In this document: in pieces, positions 1 through 9,000 of the stretch
How positions within the stretch are numbered: the first letter of the stretch is position 1
Layout of the letters: every line of letters starts with the position of its first letter
Source: an uncultured Marinicella sp.
GTDB taxonomy: Bacteria; Pseudomonadota; Gammaproteobacteria; Xanthomonadales; Marinicellaceae
Assembly (NCBI GenBank): GCA_947502595.1
Contig: CANNAM010000007.1
Span: forward strand, 107,997 to 171,996
Length of the DNA: 64,000 nt
Reading direction: 5' to 3'
Position numbers and translations under genes: made by a program
The notes under the pieces: generated by a model
What the model saw: the letters and a program-made list of their open reading frames with translations, nothing else
Databases searched by the model: none
Told to the model about the DNA's origin: nothing

Positions 1-310
1 TAATTTCATCATTAACTCGAATCTGTTCGTCTTGCTCAACTTGAGACAATAACTCAGGAATGCGATCAGGATCCACCTTGTCGGGCTCTTCACCGAGTAA
101 GCCTAAAATGATGGCCTTATCTGTACCATGACCGCGACCCGTATGGCTTAATGAGCCATAAAGTTCAGTTTTGATGCTGAAAATGCGGTCTTGTAATTGG
201 TTGGAAACCACTTGTGTCATGAACATATTGGCCGCCCTCATCGGACCTACTGTATGTGAGCTGGAGGGGCCAATGCCAATTTTAAAGAGATCAAAAACGC
301 TGACTGCCAT
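1..310 (-). CDS. sdaA: L-serine dehydratase (Fe-S type), N-terminal part
   Basis: The reverse strand reads from an ATG at 310 and runs off the left edge of the window, so about 103 codons are visible. The start reads [20 protein letters not shown], followed by VGPM. This is the highly characteristic beginning of the iron-sulfur L-serine dehydratase beta-type domain (SdaA/SdaB), which deaminates L-serine to pyruvate and ammonia in the cytoplasm. The catalytic alpha domain with the cluster cysteines lies outside the window. The start codon is only 14 bases from the divergent start of the glutaredoxin-like gene, so its promoter must lie largely inside that gene. A TATAAT sits on this strand at 344-339. 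No clear Shine-Dalgarno sequence is present. Confidence 0.93.
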   Translation of the reverse strand, partial: MAVSVFDLFKIGIGPSSSHTVGPMRAANMFMTQVVSNQLQDRIFSIKTELYGSLSHTGRGHGTDKAIILGLLGEEPDKVDPDRIPELLSQVEQDEQIRVNDEI

Positions 311-324
311 GATAAACTATACCC

Positions 325-546
325 ATGAAAAAACTTAAATTATACAGCAGAATTGAGTGCCCGTTGTGTGAGTATGCAGCAGAACAATTACAAGCAGCAG
401 GCATAGATTTTACTGAAGTAGATATAGATGATTCGGCGCCTTTAATTAAGGCTTACCACATCAGGATTCCAGTGCTTTCTGATGGTGTGCAGGAACTGAA
501 TTGGCCATTCACTGTTACCCAAGCGAAGGAGTTGTCTGATGGCTAA
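325..546 (+). CDS. Glutaredoxin-like small thiol protein
   Basis: A 73-residue thioredoxin-fold protein of the DUF836/glutaredoxin-like family. A beta strand (LKLYSR) leads into a CPLC motif at residues 12-15, placed like the CxxC active site of glutaredoxins. A cis-Pro region (IRIPVL) follows near residue 48. It is shorter than classical glutaredoxins, as expected for this family, and probably acts in cytoplasmic thiol-disulfide exchange; the substrate is unknown. It overlaps radA by 8 bases and is probably co-transcribed with it. It is divergent from sdaA with a 14-base gap. No good ribosome binding site is visible, so a leaderless or weakly initiated message is possible. Confidence 0.8.
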   Translation: MKKLKLYSRIECPLCEYAAEQLQAAGIDFTEVDIDDSAPLIKAYHIRIPVLSDGVQELNWPFTVTQAKELSDG

Positions 547-1903
547 AGCCAAATCCCAATTCGTCTGCAACCTTTGTGGCAATGCCAGCAGTAAATGGGC
601 AGGGCAATGCAGTGCTTGTAAGGAGTGGAACTGTATTGATGAAATAAAAATTCAAGCCACCACTGGGGTGAATAAAGTCAATCGATATGCCAACTACTCT
701 GGTGACAACCGCATTCAGAAACTTGGTAAGATCAGCACAGAACAGCAACAACGCACTTCTTCCCACATCAAAGAGCTTGATCGGGTGTTGGGTGGTGGTA
801 TCGTGCCGGGGTCAGTGATTCTTTTGGGTGGTGATCCGGGAATTGGCAAGTCAACGCTGATGCTGCAAGTATCGGCGCAAATATCTCAAGTAATTACACC
901 TTTGTACGTTACTGGCGAGGAGTCCTTGTCACAAATTGCGATGCGTGCCACACGTTTGGGGCTGCAAGCCGATGATTTGGACTGTATGGCTGAAACATCG
1001 GTAGAGGCCATCATTGCCACCACCTTACAAAAACAACCTGATTTGGTGGTTATTGACTCGATTCAAACCTTATTCAGTGAGCAGTTGACTGCCATTCCCG
1101 GTTCGGTGTCTCAAGTCAAAGAAGCCGCTGCACAGCTGGTGCGGATGGCCAAACAAAGTAAAATTACGGTGATTTTGGTGGGTCATGTAACCAAAGATGG
1201 TGCCATTGCTGGGCCCCGAATGTTGGAACACATGGTCGATACGGTGCTGTATTTTGAGTCAGATGGTAACAGCCGTTATCGGGTGTTACGGGCCCTGAAG
1301 AATCGTTTTGGTGCGGTCAATGAAATTGGTGTTTTTGCCATGACTGAAACTGGAGTCAAAGAAGTGGAAAACCCATCAGCCATATTTTTGAGTGAACGCC
1401 GCGCTGAAAAAGCGGGCTCAGTGGTGATGTGTACGCGTGAAGGCACCCGTCCTTTGTTGGTTGAAATACAAGCCTTGGTGGACCAAAGCCCGTTAGGAAA
1501 TCCCCGCCGTTTATCAGTGGGTTTGGAGCACAACAGACTGGCGATGTTATTGGCCGTATTGCATCGCATGTGCCATTTGGCAGTGCATGACCAAGATGTG
1601 TTTTTGAATGCCGTTGGCGGCATGAAAATCACAGAAACAGCTGCAGATTTGGCCATTATTGTGGCGATTATTTCCAGTTTCAAGAACCGTTATTTACCCA
1701 GTGGAACCATTGTTTTTGGTGAAGTGGGGCTAACCGGTGAGGTCAGGCCAGTTCACAATGGTGAAGATCGCTTGAAAGAGGCTGCTAACCACGGCTTTAA
1801 AACTGCCATCATTCCCAAGGGTAATGCCGGTAAGTGGGTAAAAGGTTTGGACATCAAAATCATCACAGTGGATCAAGTCAGTGAAGTGTTGGATTTGGTT
1901 TAA
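539..1903 (+). CDS. radA: DNA repair protein RadA (Sms)
   Basis: A 454-residue protein of normal length for RadA, a hexameric RecA-like helicase that drives branch migration during recombinational repair. The N-terminal zinc finger has cysteines at 10, 13, 24 and 27. The Walker A motif GDPGIGKST lies near residues 97-106. The RadA-specific KNRFG motif is near residue 254. The C-terminal third is the Lon-protease-like domain (GGMKITETAADLA and GEVGLTGEVRPV). The ATG at 539 overlaps the end of the glutaredoxin-like gene and is favoured because the zinc finger follows immediately. Confidence 0.97.
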   Translation: MAKAKSQFVCNLCGNASSKWAGQCSACKEWNCIDEIKIQATTGVNKVNRYANYSGDNRIQKLGKISTEQQQRTSSHIKELDRVLGGGIVPGSVILLGGDPGIGKSTLMLQVSAQISQVITPLYVTGEESLSQIAMRATRLGLQADDLDCMAETSVEAIIATTLQKQPDLVVIDSIQTLFSEQLTAIPGSVSQVKEAAAQLVRMAKQSKITVILVGHVTKDGAIAGPRMLEHMVDTVLYFESDGNSRYRVLRALKNRFGAVNEIGVFAMTETGVKEVENPSAIFLSERRAEKAGSVVMCTREGTRPLLVEIQALVDQSPLGNPRRLSVGLEHNRLAMLLAVLHRMCHLAVHDQDVFLNAVGGMKITETAADLAIIVAIISSFKNRYLPSGTIVFGEVGLTGEVRPVHNGEDRLKEAANHGFKTAIIPKGNAGKWVKGLDIKIITVDQVSEVLDLV

Positions 1904-2103
1904 ATGGTTTTTTATTGATTACCAAGTCTCAGTAACTTTGAACCACTCTAACCCTGTGTGGATTAAACCCATCTAACCGCCTATTGTTGTTGTAACAGCA
2001 GTTTTCAGTTCAGTAACGATGATTTGCTGTTGTTTTGACACTGAATTGACTGTCGTTCAATTAAGCTGTGCGTTTTAAATACTGATAAACTCAGGAGCAT
2101 AAA

Positions 2104-2781
2104 ATGAAAGTATTGTTTGTATTAACTTCGCATGATGATTTGGGTGACAGCGGTGAGAAAACTGGTTTCTGGTTGGAAGAATTTGCCAGCCCTTATTACA
2201 CACTCAAAGATGCCGGTGTGGCAGTTACCTTGGCTTCACCCAAGGGCGGTCAACCTCCTGTCGATCCCAAAAGTGACAACACCGATGCCCAAACTGATGC
2301 CACTCGAAGGTTCAGCGGTGATTTAACTGCGCAGCAAGAATTGGCCCATACCATGAAATTAGCCGAGGCCAAGGTGGCTGAATACGATGCGGTCTTTTAC
2401 CCAGGAGGGCACGGTCCTCTATGGGATTTGTATGCGGATAAAAACTCTATCAAGCTGATTGAGCAATTTGTGGCAGCAGGCAAGCCAGTGGCGGCAGTTT
2501 GTCATGCCCCAGCTGTATTATTAAAAGTTAAACAGGCCAATGGTGATCCGTTGCTGCAAGGCAAGAATGTGACAGGTTTCAGTAATTCTGAAGAGCAGGC
2601 TGTAGGTTTAACTGATGTGGTGCCTTATTTATTAGAGGAGGAACTGCAAGCCCAAGGTGGAATCTATCAAAAAGTGCCTGATTGGAACGTATTGTCTGTG
2701 ACAGATGGCAAGTTAGTGACCGGTCAGAATCCAGCTTCATCTGAAGCTGTGGCCAAAGACTTGTTGTCCTTGCTAAAATAA
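2104..2781 (+). CDS. DJ-1/PfpI family protein (Hsp31/glyoxalase III-like)
   Basis: A 225-residue type 1 glutamine amidotransferase-like protein. It has the nucleophile elbow AVCHAPA with Cys at about residue 133, the preceding FYPGGHGPLWD loop, and an early acidic residue region. The internal segment GFWLEEFASPYY is typical of the Hsp31/YhbO-like branch that includes protein deglycases and cofactor-independent glyoxalase III. I infer a role in detoxifying reactive aldehydes or in protein repair; the precise reaction cannot be read from sequence. The start is supported by an AGGAG motif about 7 bases upstream. It appears monocistronic, with a terminator directly downstream. Confidence 0.85.
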   Translation: MKVLFVLTSHDDLGDSGEKTGFWLEEFASPYYTLKDAGVAVTLASPKGGQPPVDPKSDNTDAQTDATRRFSGDLTAQQELAHTMKLAEAKVAEYDAVFYPGGHGPLWDLYADKNSIKLIEQFVAAGKPVAAVCHAPAVLLKVKQANGDPLLQGKNVTGFSNSEEQAVGLTDVVPYLLEEELQAQGGIYQKVPDWNVLSVTDGKLVTGQNPASSEAVAKDLLSLLK

Positions 2782-2793
2782 CTGTAACTGGGT

Positions 2794-2820
2794 GAGCTTG
2801 ATTCAGTTCAAGCTCTTTTT
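2794..2820 (+). terminator. Rho-independent terminator after the DJ-1 family gene
   Basis: GAGCTTGA (2794-2801) pairs perfectly with TCAAGCTC (2808-2815) around a six-base loop, followed by five T residues. It starts 13 bases after the stop codon of the DJ-1/PfpI gene. Confidence 0.85.
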
Positions 2821-3033
2821 ACCACCCAACAAAGCAAACAGTCTGCTGTGAAAATATCAGGTTGCTAATCAGCCTTAAGCCAGATATGATGACTTTGGAA
2901 ATTCAATAACAAACCCGTAAAATTTTTAATTTATTTCTTAATTAGATAATCCCTTCTCATTCTTGTTGAACAATTACGCTTAAACTGTCACTCGGTTAAA
3001 TCAACAATAATGTTCTATTCAAACCACAGTAAT

Positions 3034-5280
3034 ATGCTAAATATAAAAAACATCAAACTGCTCACATGTACGTCATTACTGTTGTTCTTGTCGGCGCCAC
3101 TTTATGCTCAGCATGCAAAACTACTCACTTGCTTATCTGATGATGAAATAATCGAATCAACACATCGTTTGGAGGCATGTGAAGCTGTTCATGTTGCACC
3201 TGAAAAATTACTGCAACGACCCGACATTGTGAAAGTAGGGATGCAATTGGCTGGGTTGTATTCTCAACAACATGAATATGAACGCAGCAATCAAGTATTA
3301 ATAAATGTTGAAAAAAACTATTCCAAATGGATCAATGACTTCAAAACCAGGCATCAATTATTCAGAAAAATTGGTATCAATTACTTCAGGCTAAAGCTGT
3401 ACACAGATTCGCAACAATTTTTTAAAAAGGCTTTTGACATTGCGCAAGTGCAACAAGAGCTGTCTGCACTGTCTCAAAGTTACAATGATTTGGGCATTGT
3501 CTATAAAGCCCAGTCCAGGTATGCGGATTCTCTGGAATCCTACAAACAAAGTCTGAAAATAAAAGAAGTTTTACAGGTCAAAAGTGAAATAGGTGCTACT
3601 TTATACAATATAGGTAATGTGTACGTGCTGATGGAAAAGTACCAGGAAGCGATTAAATTTCATCAACGTGCCCTGGATTTATACCAACAAATAGACACCA
3701 TAGACTTCAAAATGAATGAGCGCATCATTCATATTCAAAATCAGATTGCCGATTCACTCAATCAACTTGGGCAATCTGAGGCTGCCATAGAGTTACTCCA
3801 AGCTACAATCAGTAAAGTGGGAGACTTGCCTGAAAATGACATGTTGTTGTTTGATTCCCACTGTACTTTGGCTGAAATATATACCACCATAGGAAATAAG
3901 GAAAAAGCCTTAGAAACCATAACTAAAACATTGAGTTTAACAGACTTAAGTGTTGATCAAGAGCTGTTAAGGTATGAGGTGTTGACTCGGGTTTATATGT
4001 TGAAACATGCTTTCGAGCAGGCCGAAATGACCGCATTAAAAGGTTTGTCATTGGCAACATCCAATAGCGATTCTGAGCCACGATCTTTATTCTTGCGCCT
4101 GCTAACAGCAATTAAAAAGGCGGTGGGTGACAGTCAGGCAGCGTTAGATTATCAAACCCAGTTCATTGAGTCGCATGAATTGAATTTAAAGCAAAGGTAT
4201 GACACAGGAGTTAAGTTTCTGCAAAATGAGATAGAGTTACAAGTACAAGATAAAAACTTAGCCGTATTACAAAAAAACAATGAAATTCAAGAGTTGCAAA
4301 TCAATAAGCAGCGTCTTTGGGTGTTCACTTTTATATTATTGAGTGTATTCACCGTATTGTTTTTTACTTTGTACATCCGTAAAAAATCCACAGAAAAACA
4401 GCAGCTGTTGAAACAAATAGACTACCACAGAAATCAGTTGCAACAGTTAAAAGCACCAGATGATAAGTTGGCTGAGTTTTTTATAGACAGCCATGATCCA
4501 GTGATATGTATTGACCAATCCAGTGTGGTCCGGTACCTTAATCAAGCGTTTTGTAACACATTTCTAATTGATAAGTCCGCTGCTTTGAATCTTGGTATTG
4601 CCCAAGCCTTGCCACAATTTGATGCAACATTGTCTAACCTGACATTCAATACTGATGATTTGCCTGAACAACAGTTTTTAAGTCATACAGATGTCAACGG
4701 ACAACCCTTGTACGTTTGGGTCAGTGTTTTGCGGCGATTAGATAACACAGTGGTGTTTTCGTTTCAGCCAGCTGGTGAAAGTGAAGCGGTACCGACTAAA
4801 ATCTACCAACACATAGAAAATGCCAACCAGATTGATGACATATACAATAAACTCAATGATTTAAAGAGGCGCAGTGACGATGTTTTAAGTCGGGACTTGG
4901 TCAATCAATTGCAACAAAAATTAGATGCTGCTGACACCAAAACAGATTTAACTGATGCATACCGCAGTTCCTTGGTAGAGCTCATGGTCAGTAATTTGGA
5001 AATTTGGCGCAAAATTACGCAGGGTGATAGGATTACTTTGGCAGAGCAAAGTGGTGTATGGAAGGTTACGATTGATGATGGCAGGCTCAGGACCAGGGCC
5101 ATGGACCGGTACTTGAGTCTAAAGTCACTGCCACAAACACCAAGGTGGCGGTCAGTGGTTAAAACCAGTCACTATATATTGGCGGAAGTCCAACTCAGTT
5201 TTGAACAAAGAAAATTTTTAAATGACAGGTTAGAGGTGTTTATGGCTCATTTAAGAGCAAGCACAAACACCTTGTCCTGA
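3034..5280 (+). CDS. Signal-anchored TPR protein with a PAS-like domain and an unrecognised C-terminal module
   Basis: The reading frame is open from 3010 (756 residues). The second ATG at 3034 places a normal Sec signal (LLTCTSLLLFLSAPLYA) at the N-terminus, so I prefer it; neither start has a good ribosome binding site. Numbering from 3010, degenerate TPR helices cover residues 60-390 (e.g. NDLGIVYKAQSRYADSLESY). One membrane segment spans about 435-458 (LWVFTFILLSVFTVLFFTLY). A short coiled coil follows, then a PAS-like region from about 492 (DPVICIDQSSVVRYLNQAF). A final domain runs from about 620 to the end, rich in WRK, GVWKV and PRWRSVV motifs. I infer periplasmic TPRs and a cytoplasmic PAS-like sensor. 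No kinase, GGDEF or classical DNA-binding domain is visible. Function is unknown. Confidence 0.75.
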   Translation: MLNIKNIKLLTCTSLLLFLSAPLYAQHAKLLTCLSDDEIIESTHRLEACEAVHVAPEKLLQRPDIVKVGMQLAGLYSQQHEYERSNQVLINVEKNYSKWINDFKTRHQLFRKIGINYFRLKLYTDSQQFFKKAFDIAQVQQELSALSQSYNDLGIVYKAQSRYADSLESYKQSLKIKEVLQVKSEIGATLYNIGNVYVLMEKYQEAIKFHQRALDLYQQIDTIDFKMNERIIHIQNQIADSLNQLGQSEAAIELLQATISKVGDLPENDMLLFDSHCTLAEIYTTIGNKEKALETITKTLSLTDLSVDQELLRYEVLTRVYMLKHAFEQAEMTALKGLSLATSNSDSEPRSLFLRLLTAIKKAVGDSQAALDYQTQFIESHELNLKQRYDTGVKFLQNEIELQVQDKNLAVLQKNNEIQELQINKQRLWVFTFILLSVFTVLFFTLYIRKKSTEKQQLLKQIDYHRNQLQQLKAPDDKLAEFFIDSHDPVICIDQSSVVRYLNQAFCNTFLIDKSAALNLGIAQALPQFDATLSNLTFNTDDLPEQQFLSHTDVNGQPLYVWVSVLRRLDNTVVFSFQPAGESEAVPTKIYQHIENANQIDDIYNKLNDLKRRSDDVLSRDLVNQLQQKLDAADTKTDLTDAYRSSLVELMVSNLEIWRKITQGDRITLAEQSGVWKVTIDDGRLRTRAMDRYLSLKSLPQTPRWRSVVKTSHYILAEVQLSFEQRKFLNDRLEVFMAHLRASTNTLS

Positions 5281-5292
5281 TTTAGAATGTGG

Positions 5293-5817
5293 TTATTTTT
5301 TACACACGTTACAACTGAAAGTTATGCCATCAGTCAATTGGTATGATTCATGATGTGTTTCGCTTAATAATGACTCTGGGGACAATAGCAAGGGTCTGAC
5401 TTCATTCATGTTAATGTCTTGGTTAATTAAACTGGCGCATTGACATGCTGCCATTGAGTAGGCTGTTTTGGCATCGGTGTCATCAAAAAAGTCATGTCTT
5501 GATGCGTATTGGTTGCGGTGTTGAATGGTTTCACCAACATACCTGTGTAAGTCTTCTTTGCCTTCATTGAGAATGATCCTGCCTATCGGTTCAGCTATAC
5601 CGACTGGACAATCCACTTTGCTGTTTTGACTTAGTACGGTTAAAGACATGTCAGGAATGGTGATGGTGGCCAATGAAACAATCTCTCCATCTTTACAAAA
5701 TTCAGGATCTGAAGCGTCTGAATGAGCCCAAGTGTTTGAACTGAAAATAAATGCGCCAACAGCCACAGAAACCAGTGCAGTGAGTGGAGTGGAGTTGACT
5801 TTTTTAAATAATCGCAT
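5293..5817 (-). CDS. Exported protein of unknown function
   Basis: A 174-residue protein with a clear Sec signal peptide (basic MRLFKK, hydrophobic LTALVSVAVGAFIFSS, then NTWAHS). The mature part carries Cys in FCKDG, DCPVG, ACQCAS and a terminal SCNVCKK, so disulfides or metal binding are possible. I do not recognise the family. It is convergent with the TPR/PAS-like gene, with 12 bases between stop codons. On this strand an upstream GAGGAAAT provides a good ribosome binding site for the ATG at 5817, since the plus strand reads atttcctc at 5821-5828. Confidence 0.65.
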   Translation of the reverse strand: MRLFKKVNSTPLTALVSVAVGAFIFSSNTWAHSDASDPEFCKDGEIVSLATITIPDMSLTVLSQNSKVDCPVGIAEPIGRIILNEGKEDLHRYVGETIQHRNQYASRHDFFDDTDAKTAYSMAACQCASLINQDINMNEVRPLLLSPESLLSETHHESYQLTDGITFSCNVCKK

Positions 5818-6004
5818 GGCATTTCCTCAAGTTTTTAAAGTGAAGTCATTATACGGCGATTACCTGTTTTTAAACCACAGTCAGTTGGGGACTAATCAGG
5901 GAACGTTTCGAATTATTACTTTATAATCAATCATTTAAAAGTGTTATTGGTTAGGTTGATGTTGTGTAGTAAATGGCTTGTAAATTTTTAAATATTTGTC
6001 AGGC

Positions 6005-6033
6005 AAAAAAAAGGCCTCTTTCGAGACCTTTAA
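6005..6033 (-). terminator. Rho-independent terminator of the RTX-like repeat gene
   Basis: Read on the minus strand, AAAGGTCTC pairs with GAGGCCTTT (nine pairs, one of them G-U) around a GAAA tetraloop. A run of T residues follows (A run at 6005-6012 on the plus strand). It lies about 20 bases after the stop codon of the repeat protein gene. Confidence 0.88.
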
Positions 6034-6051
6034 ATGTTGCTCTTGATAAGC

Positions 6052-9000
6052 TTATTGTAAGCAGGCATCAACCTGATAGGTTGGTTCAATGAACAGTGAA
6101 GCCGGTAACAAAGTTACGTTACGCATTTTGTTGTCACTACCAGCACCACCTCGGAGTTTATCTTTGGTGTTTGAACTGTTACCTGTTAACGTGTCACTGT
6201 GACGGTTGCCGCGCAACTTGTCTTTGGTGTCACCGCCGCCCAGGTAGCCATCTAGGATGTCATTACCGCGGTTACCCCAAATTCGGTTCTTGCCCTCTAG
6301 CCCCCTGATTCGATCATCACCTCGATTGCCCCAGATCCAATCAGTGCCATGACCTGCATTGATTAAATCATTGTCGCGATTACCGAAAATAATGTCGCCA
6401 CTGCTGCCACCGTCTATGGTGTCATTGCCGCGGTTGCCCCAAATCAGGTCTTTATCAGCACCGCCGGCAATATAATCATTGCCACTGTTGCCCCAAATGA
6501 TGTCTTTGTTGGCACCACCGATGATGTGGTCGTTGCCGCTGTTACCAAACACTATATTGGTACCGCTACCAGCGCTGATGTAGTCATTGTCGGAATTTCC
6601 AAACAAAACGTCAGTCCCACCTTCACCATACAGCATGTCATTACCGCTGTTTCCAAACACCACATCGGTGCCTTCGCCAGCCAATATTTTATCTGCGCCG
6701 CTGTTGCCGAATAACACGTCAGTTGAACCGCCACCGTTGATGACGTCACAACCCATATTACCAAACATCACATCGGTAGAATCACCACCTGACATTTGGT
6801 CGTTACCGTCGTTACCAAACATCACATCGGTTCCTGCTTCACCAGACAAGTTGTCATCGCCGGTGTTACCAAACATGATGTCAACTCCAGCACCGCCAAC
6901 GATTTCATCATTATCTGCATTGCCAAATAATACATCGGTACCATTACCGCCATTGATGTAATCTTCACCACGATTGCCAAAGATGATGTCTACGCCATCC
7001 TCGCCGTGCAGTTCGTCGCGTTTAGAAGTGCCTGCATTTTCATTGCCGAAAATAACATCGGTATCAGCACCGCCAGCAATGTAGTCGCCATCATCGCCAC
7101 CAAATATAATGTCTACACCGGCATTGCCATACAGAAAGTCAGCACCTTGTGAACCGAAAATCAAGTCAACACCATCACCGCCATGGGCTGTGTCTGTACC
7201 AGCGCCAGCAAATATCAAATCAATTGACTCATTGCCTTCAATTCGATCATTGCCTTGGCTACCAAAGATCAGGTCCACGCCTTTACCGCCAAACATACCG
7301 TCGTTGCCAACACCGCCGAGCAATAAGTCAAAAGCACCATCATTGCCATAAACTTTGTCACTGCCACTGTCGCCAGAGACCAAGTCGATGCCATCATCAC
7401 CTTTAACTGTATCATCACCACTGTTACCAAACACCAAGTCGATGTAGTCACCACCTGAGAAAACATCATTGCCAGCGCCCCCGAACATGAAATCAAATCC
7501 ACCACGGCCATTGGCTGTGTCGTTGCCTTCACTACCAAAAATAAAATCACCGAGTAATTGGGTCAAACCTGCACCTGTGGAGTTAGATCCTGTGATGCTG
7601 TCATTGCCACTGCCGGCAAAAAAGAAACTGCCCATTTTAATGTTCACACCATAAATGTTGATCGCGCCGGTATAAGCATTACTTAAGGTATCATTGCCTT
7701 GTTCGCCAAAGATAAAGTCGATGCCTCTTTCACCTTTGATGGTGTCAGCTCCGGCATCACCAGTGAACCACAAATCACCCAGGATGATGTCAGTGAAACC
7801 CTGTGTAGCAACTGTTCCATCTTCACCTTTATCGGCATCATCTTCGCCGCCAAATAAGCTGTCATCGCCACCGGCACCTAAAATCAAGTTGCCAATATCA
7901 ACATTGACATTGCCCCATGTGTAAGACTTACCCGCGCTGCCATGAATTTCATCATTGTCTTTACCGCCGATCAAAAAGTCATGGTGATCACCACCAAAAA
8001 TTTTGTCTTCATCAGGTCCAGAAAACACAAAGTCGACCCCACCATGTGATTCAATACAGTCTTCACCTTGCAGCGTGACCACCAGATTGGCTTCATTGCC
8101 GGTTTTTATGCGGTCATCTAATGGGGTTCCGATAACCACACCAACTCCAGCAACATTGAACTCCAAGTCAAAATCCGTGTAATTTTCACACAAGGTTTCA
8201 GATGCCTTGGTTTGGCTGTCAGTGATTTTGCTGTAATCAATTCGATCTTCCCATGCTGTTTTGGCATTGAAACCGGTGTATGCCAAATAGTTCGGGCTGA
8301 CCCATGCATCAAAAGCATGTTCAAATTGATTTAAATCATCCACTTTAGCTATTGCATAAGCCCGGTCGACAAATGACATGCCTATATCATGGGCTTTTGA
8401 GCCTTGTAATTCAGCAGCTTGCATCATCGCCATCGCAGTGGTTTCAAATTCAGCAACCATATGATAGCTGCCTTCTTCTTCAATATTGACAGGTATTTGG
8501 TAGGTTGCCATTTGTTCAATGCTTGCCTCTGTGCCTACGCAGTTATGCATGTCTTCTTGGGCCAGATCATAGGCGTCTTCTTGCTGTTCAGATAAGTCAT
8601 CAAGCGGATCTTCTAAAGGGTCATCCGTATCGCTTTCTTCTGTGTAGGTGTCTGCCAAGTCAGCAAAAGCTTGCATATCGGCTTGCAGCTGAACTTCACC
8701 TTGGTTGATACAATCGAAATAATAAGCTGTTAAGTCTTTATTTTTGCGAATCAGTGTGTTCAGTTCATCCTCTACCTGGGAAACGGCAACCAAATCTTGA
8801 ACCACCTGTGCCGTACCGGCATCTACAACAGTCAGCGACTGTTCTTCATTGTGGCTCAATAGCTGTTCAGTATTTTCACTTAATTCTAAAACTGCAGTCG
8901 CATAGTCCTGTAACAACTGAGTGGTTTCAGTAACAAAGTTTTCAGCATGGGTGGCCTGGGAGTTCTCTATTTCAGCAACTTGTGCATAGACCTCCATTTG

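Noticed and set aside
6096..7924. Many open frames on the plus strand opposite the RTX-like gene, rich in Pro, Ser and Leu
   Set aside because: They are the antisense shadow of Gly/Asp/Asn-rich repeats, have no ribosome binding sites and no family resemblance.
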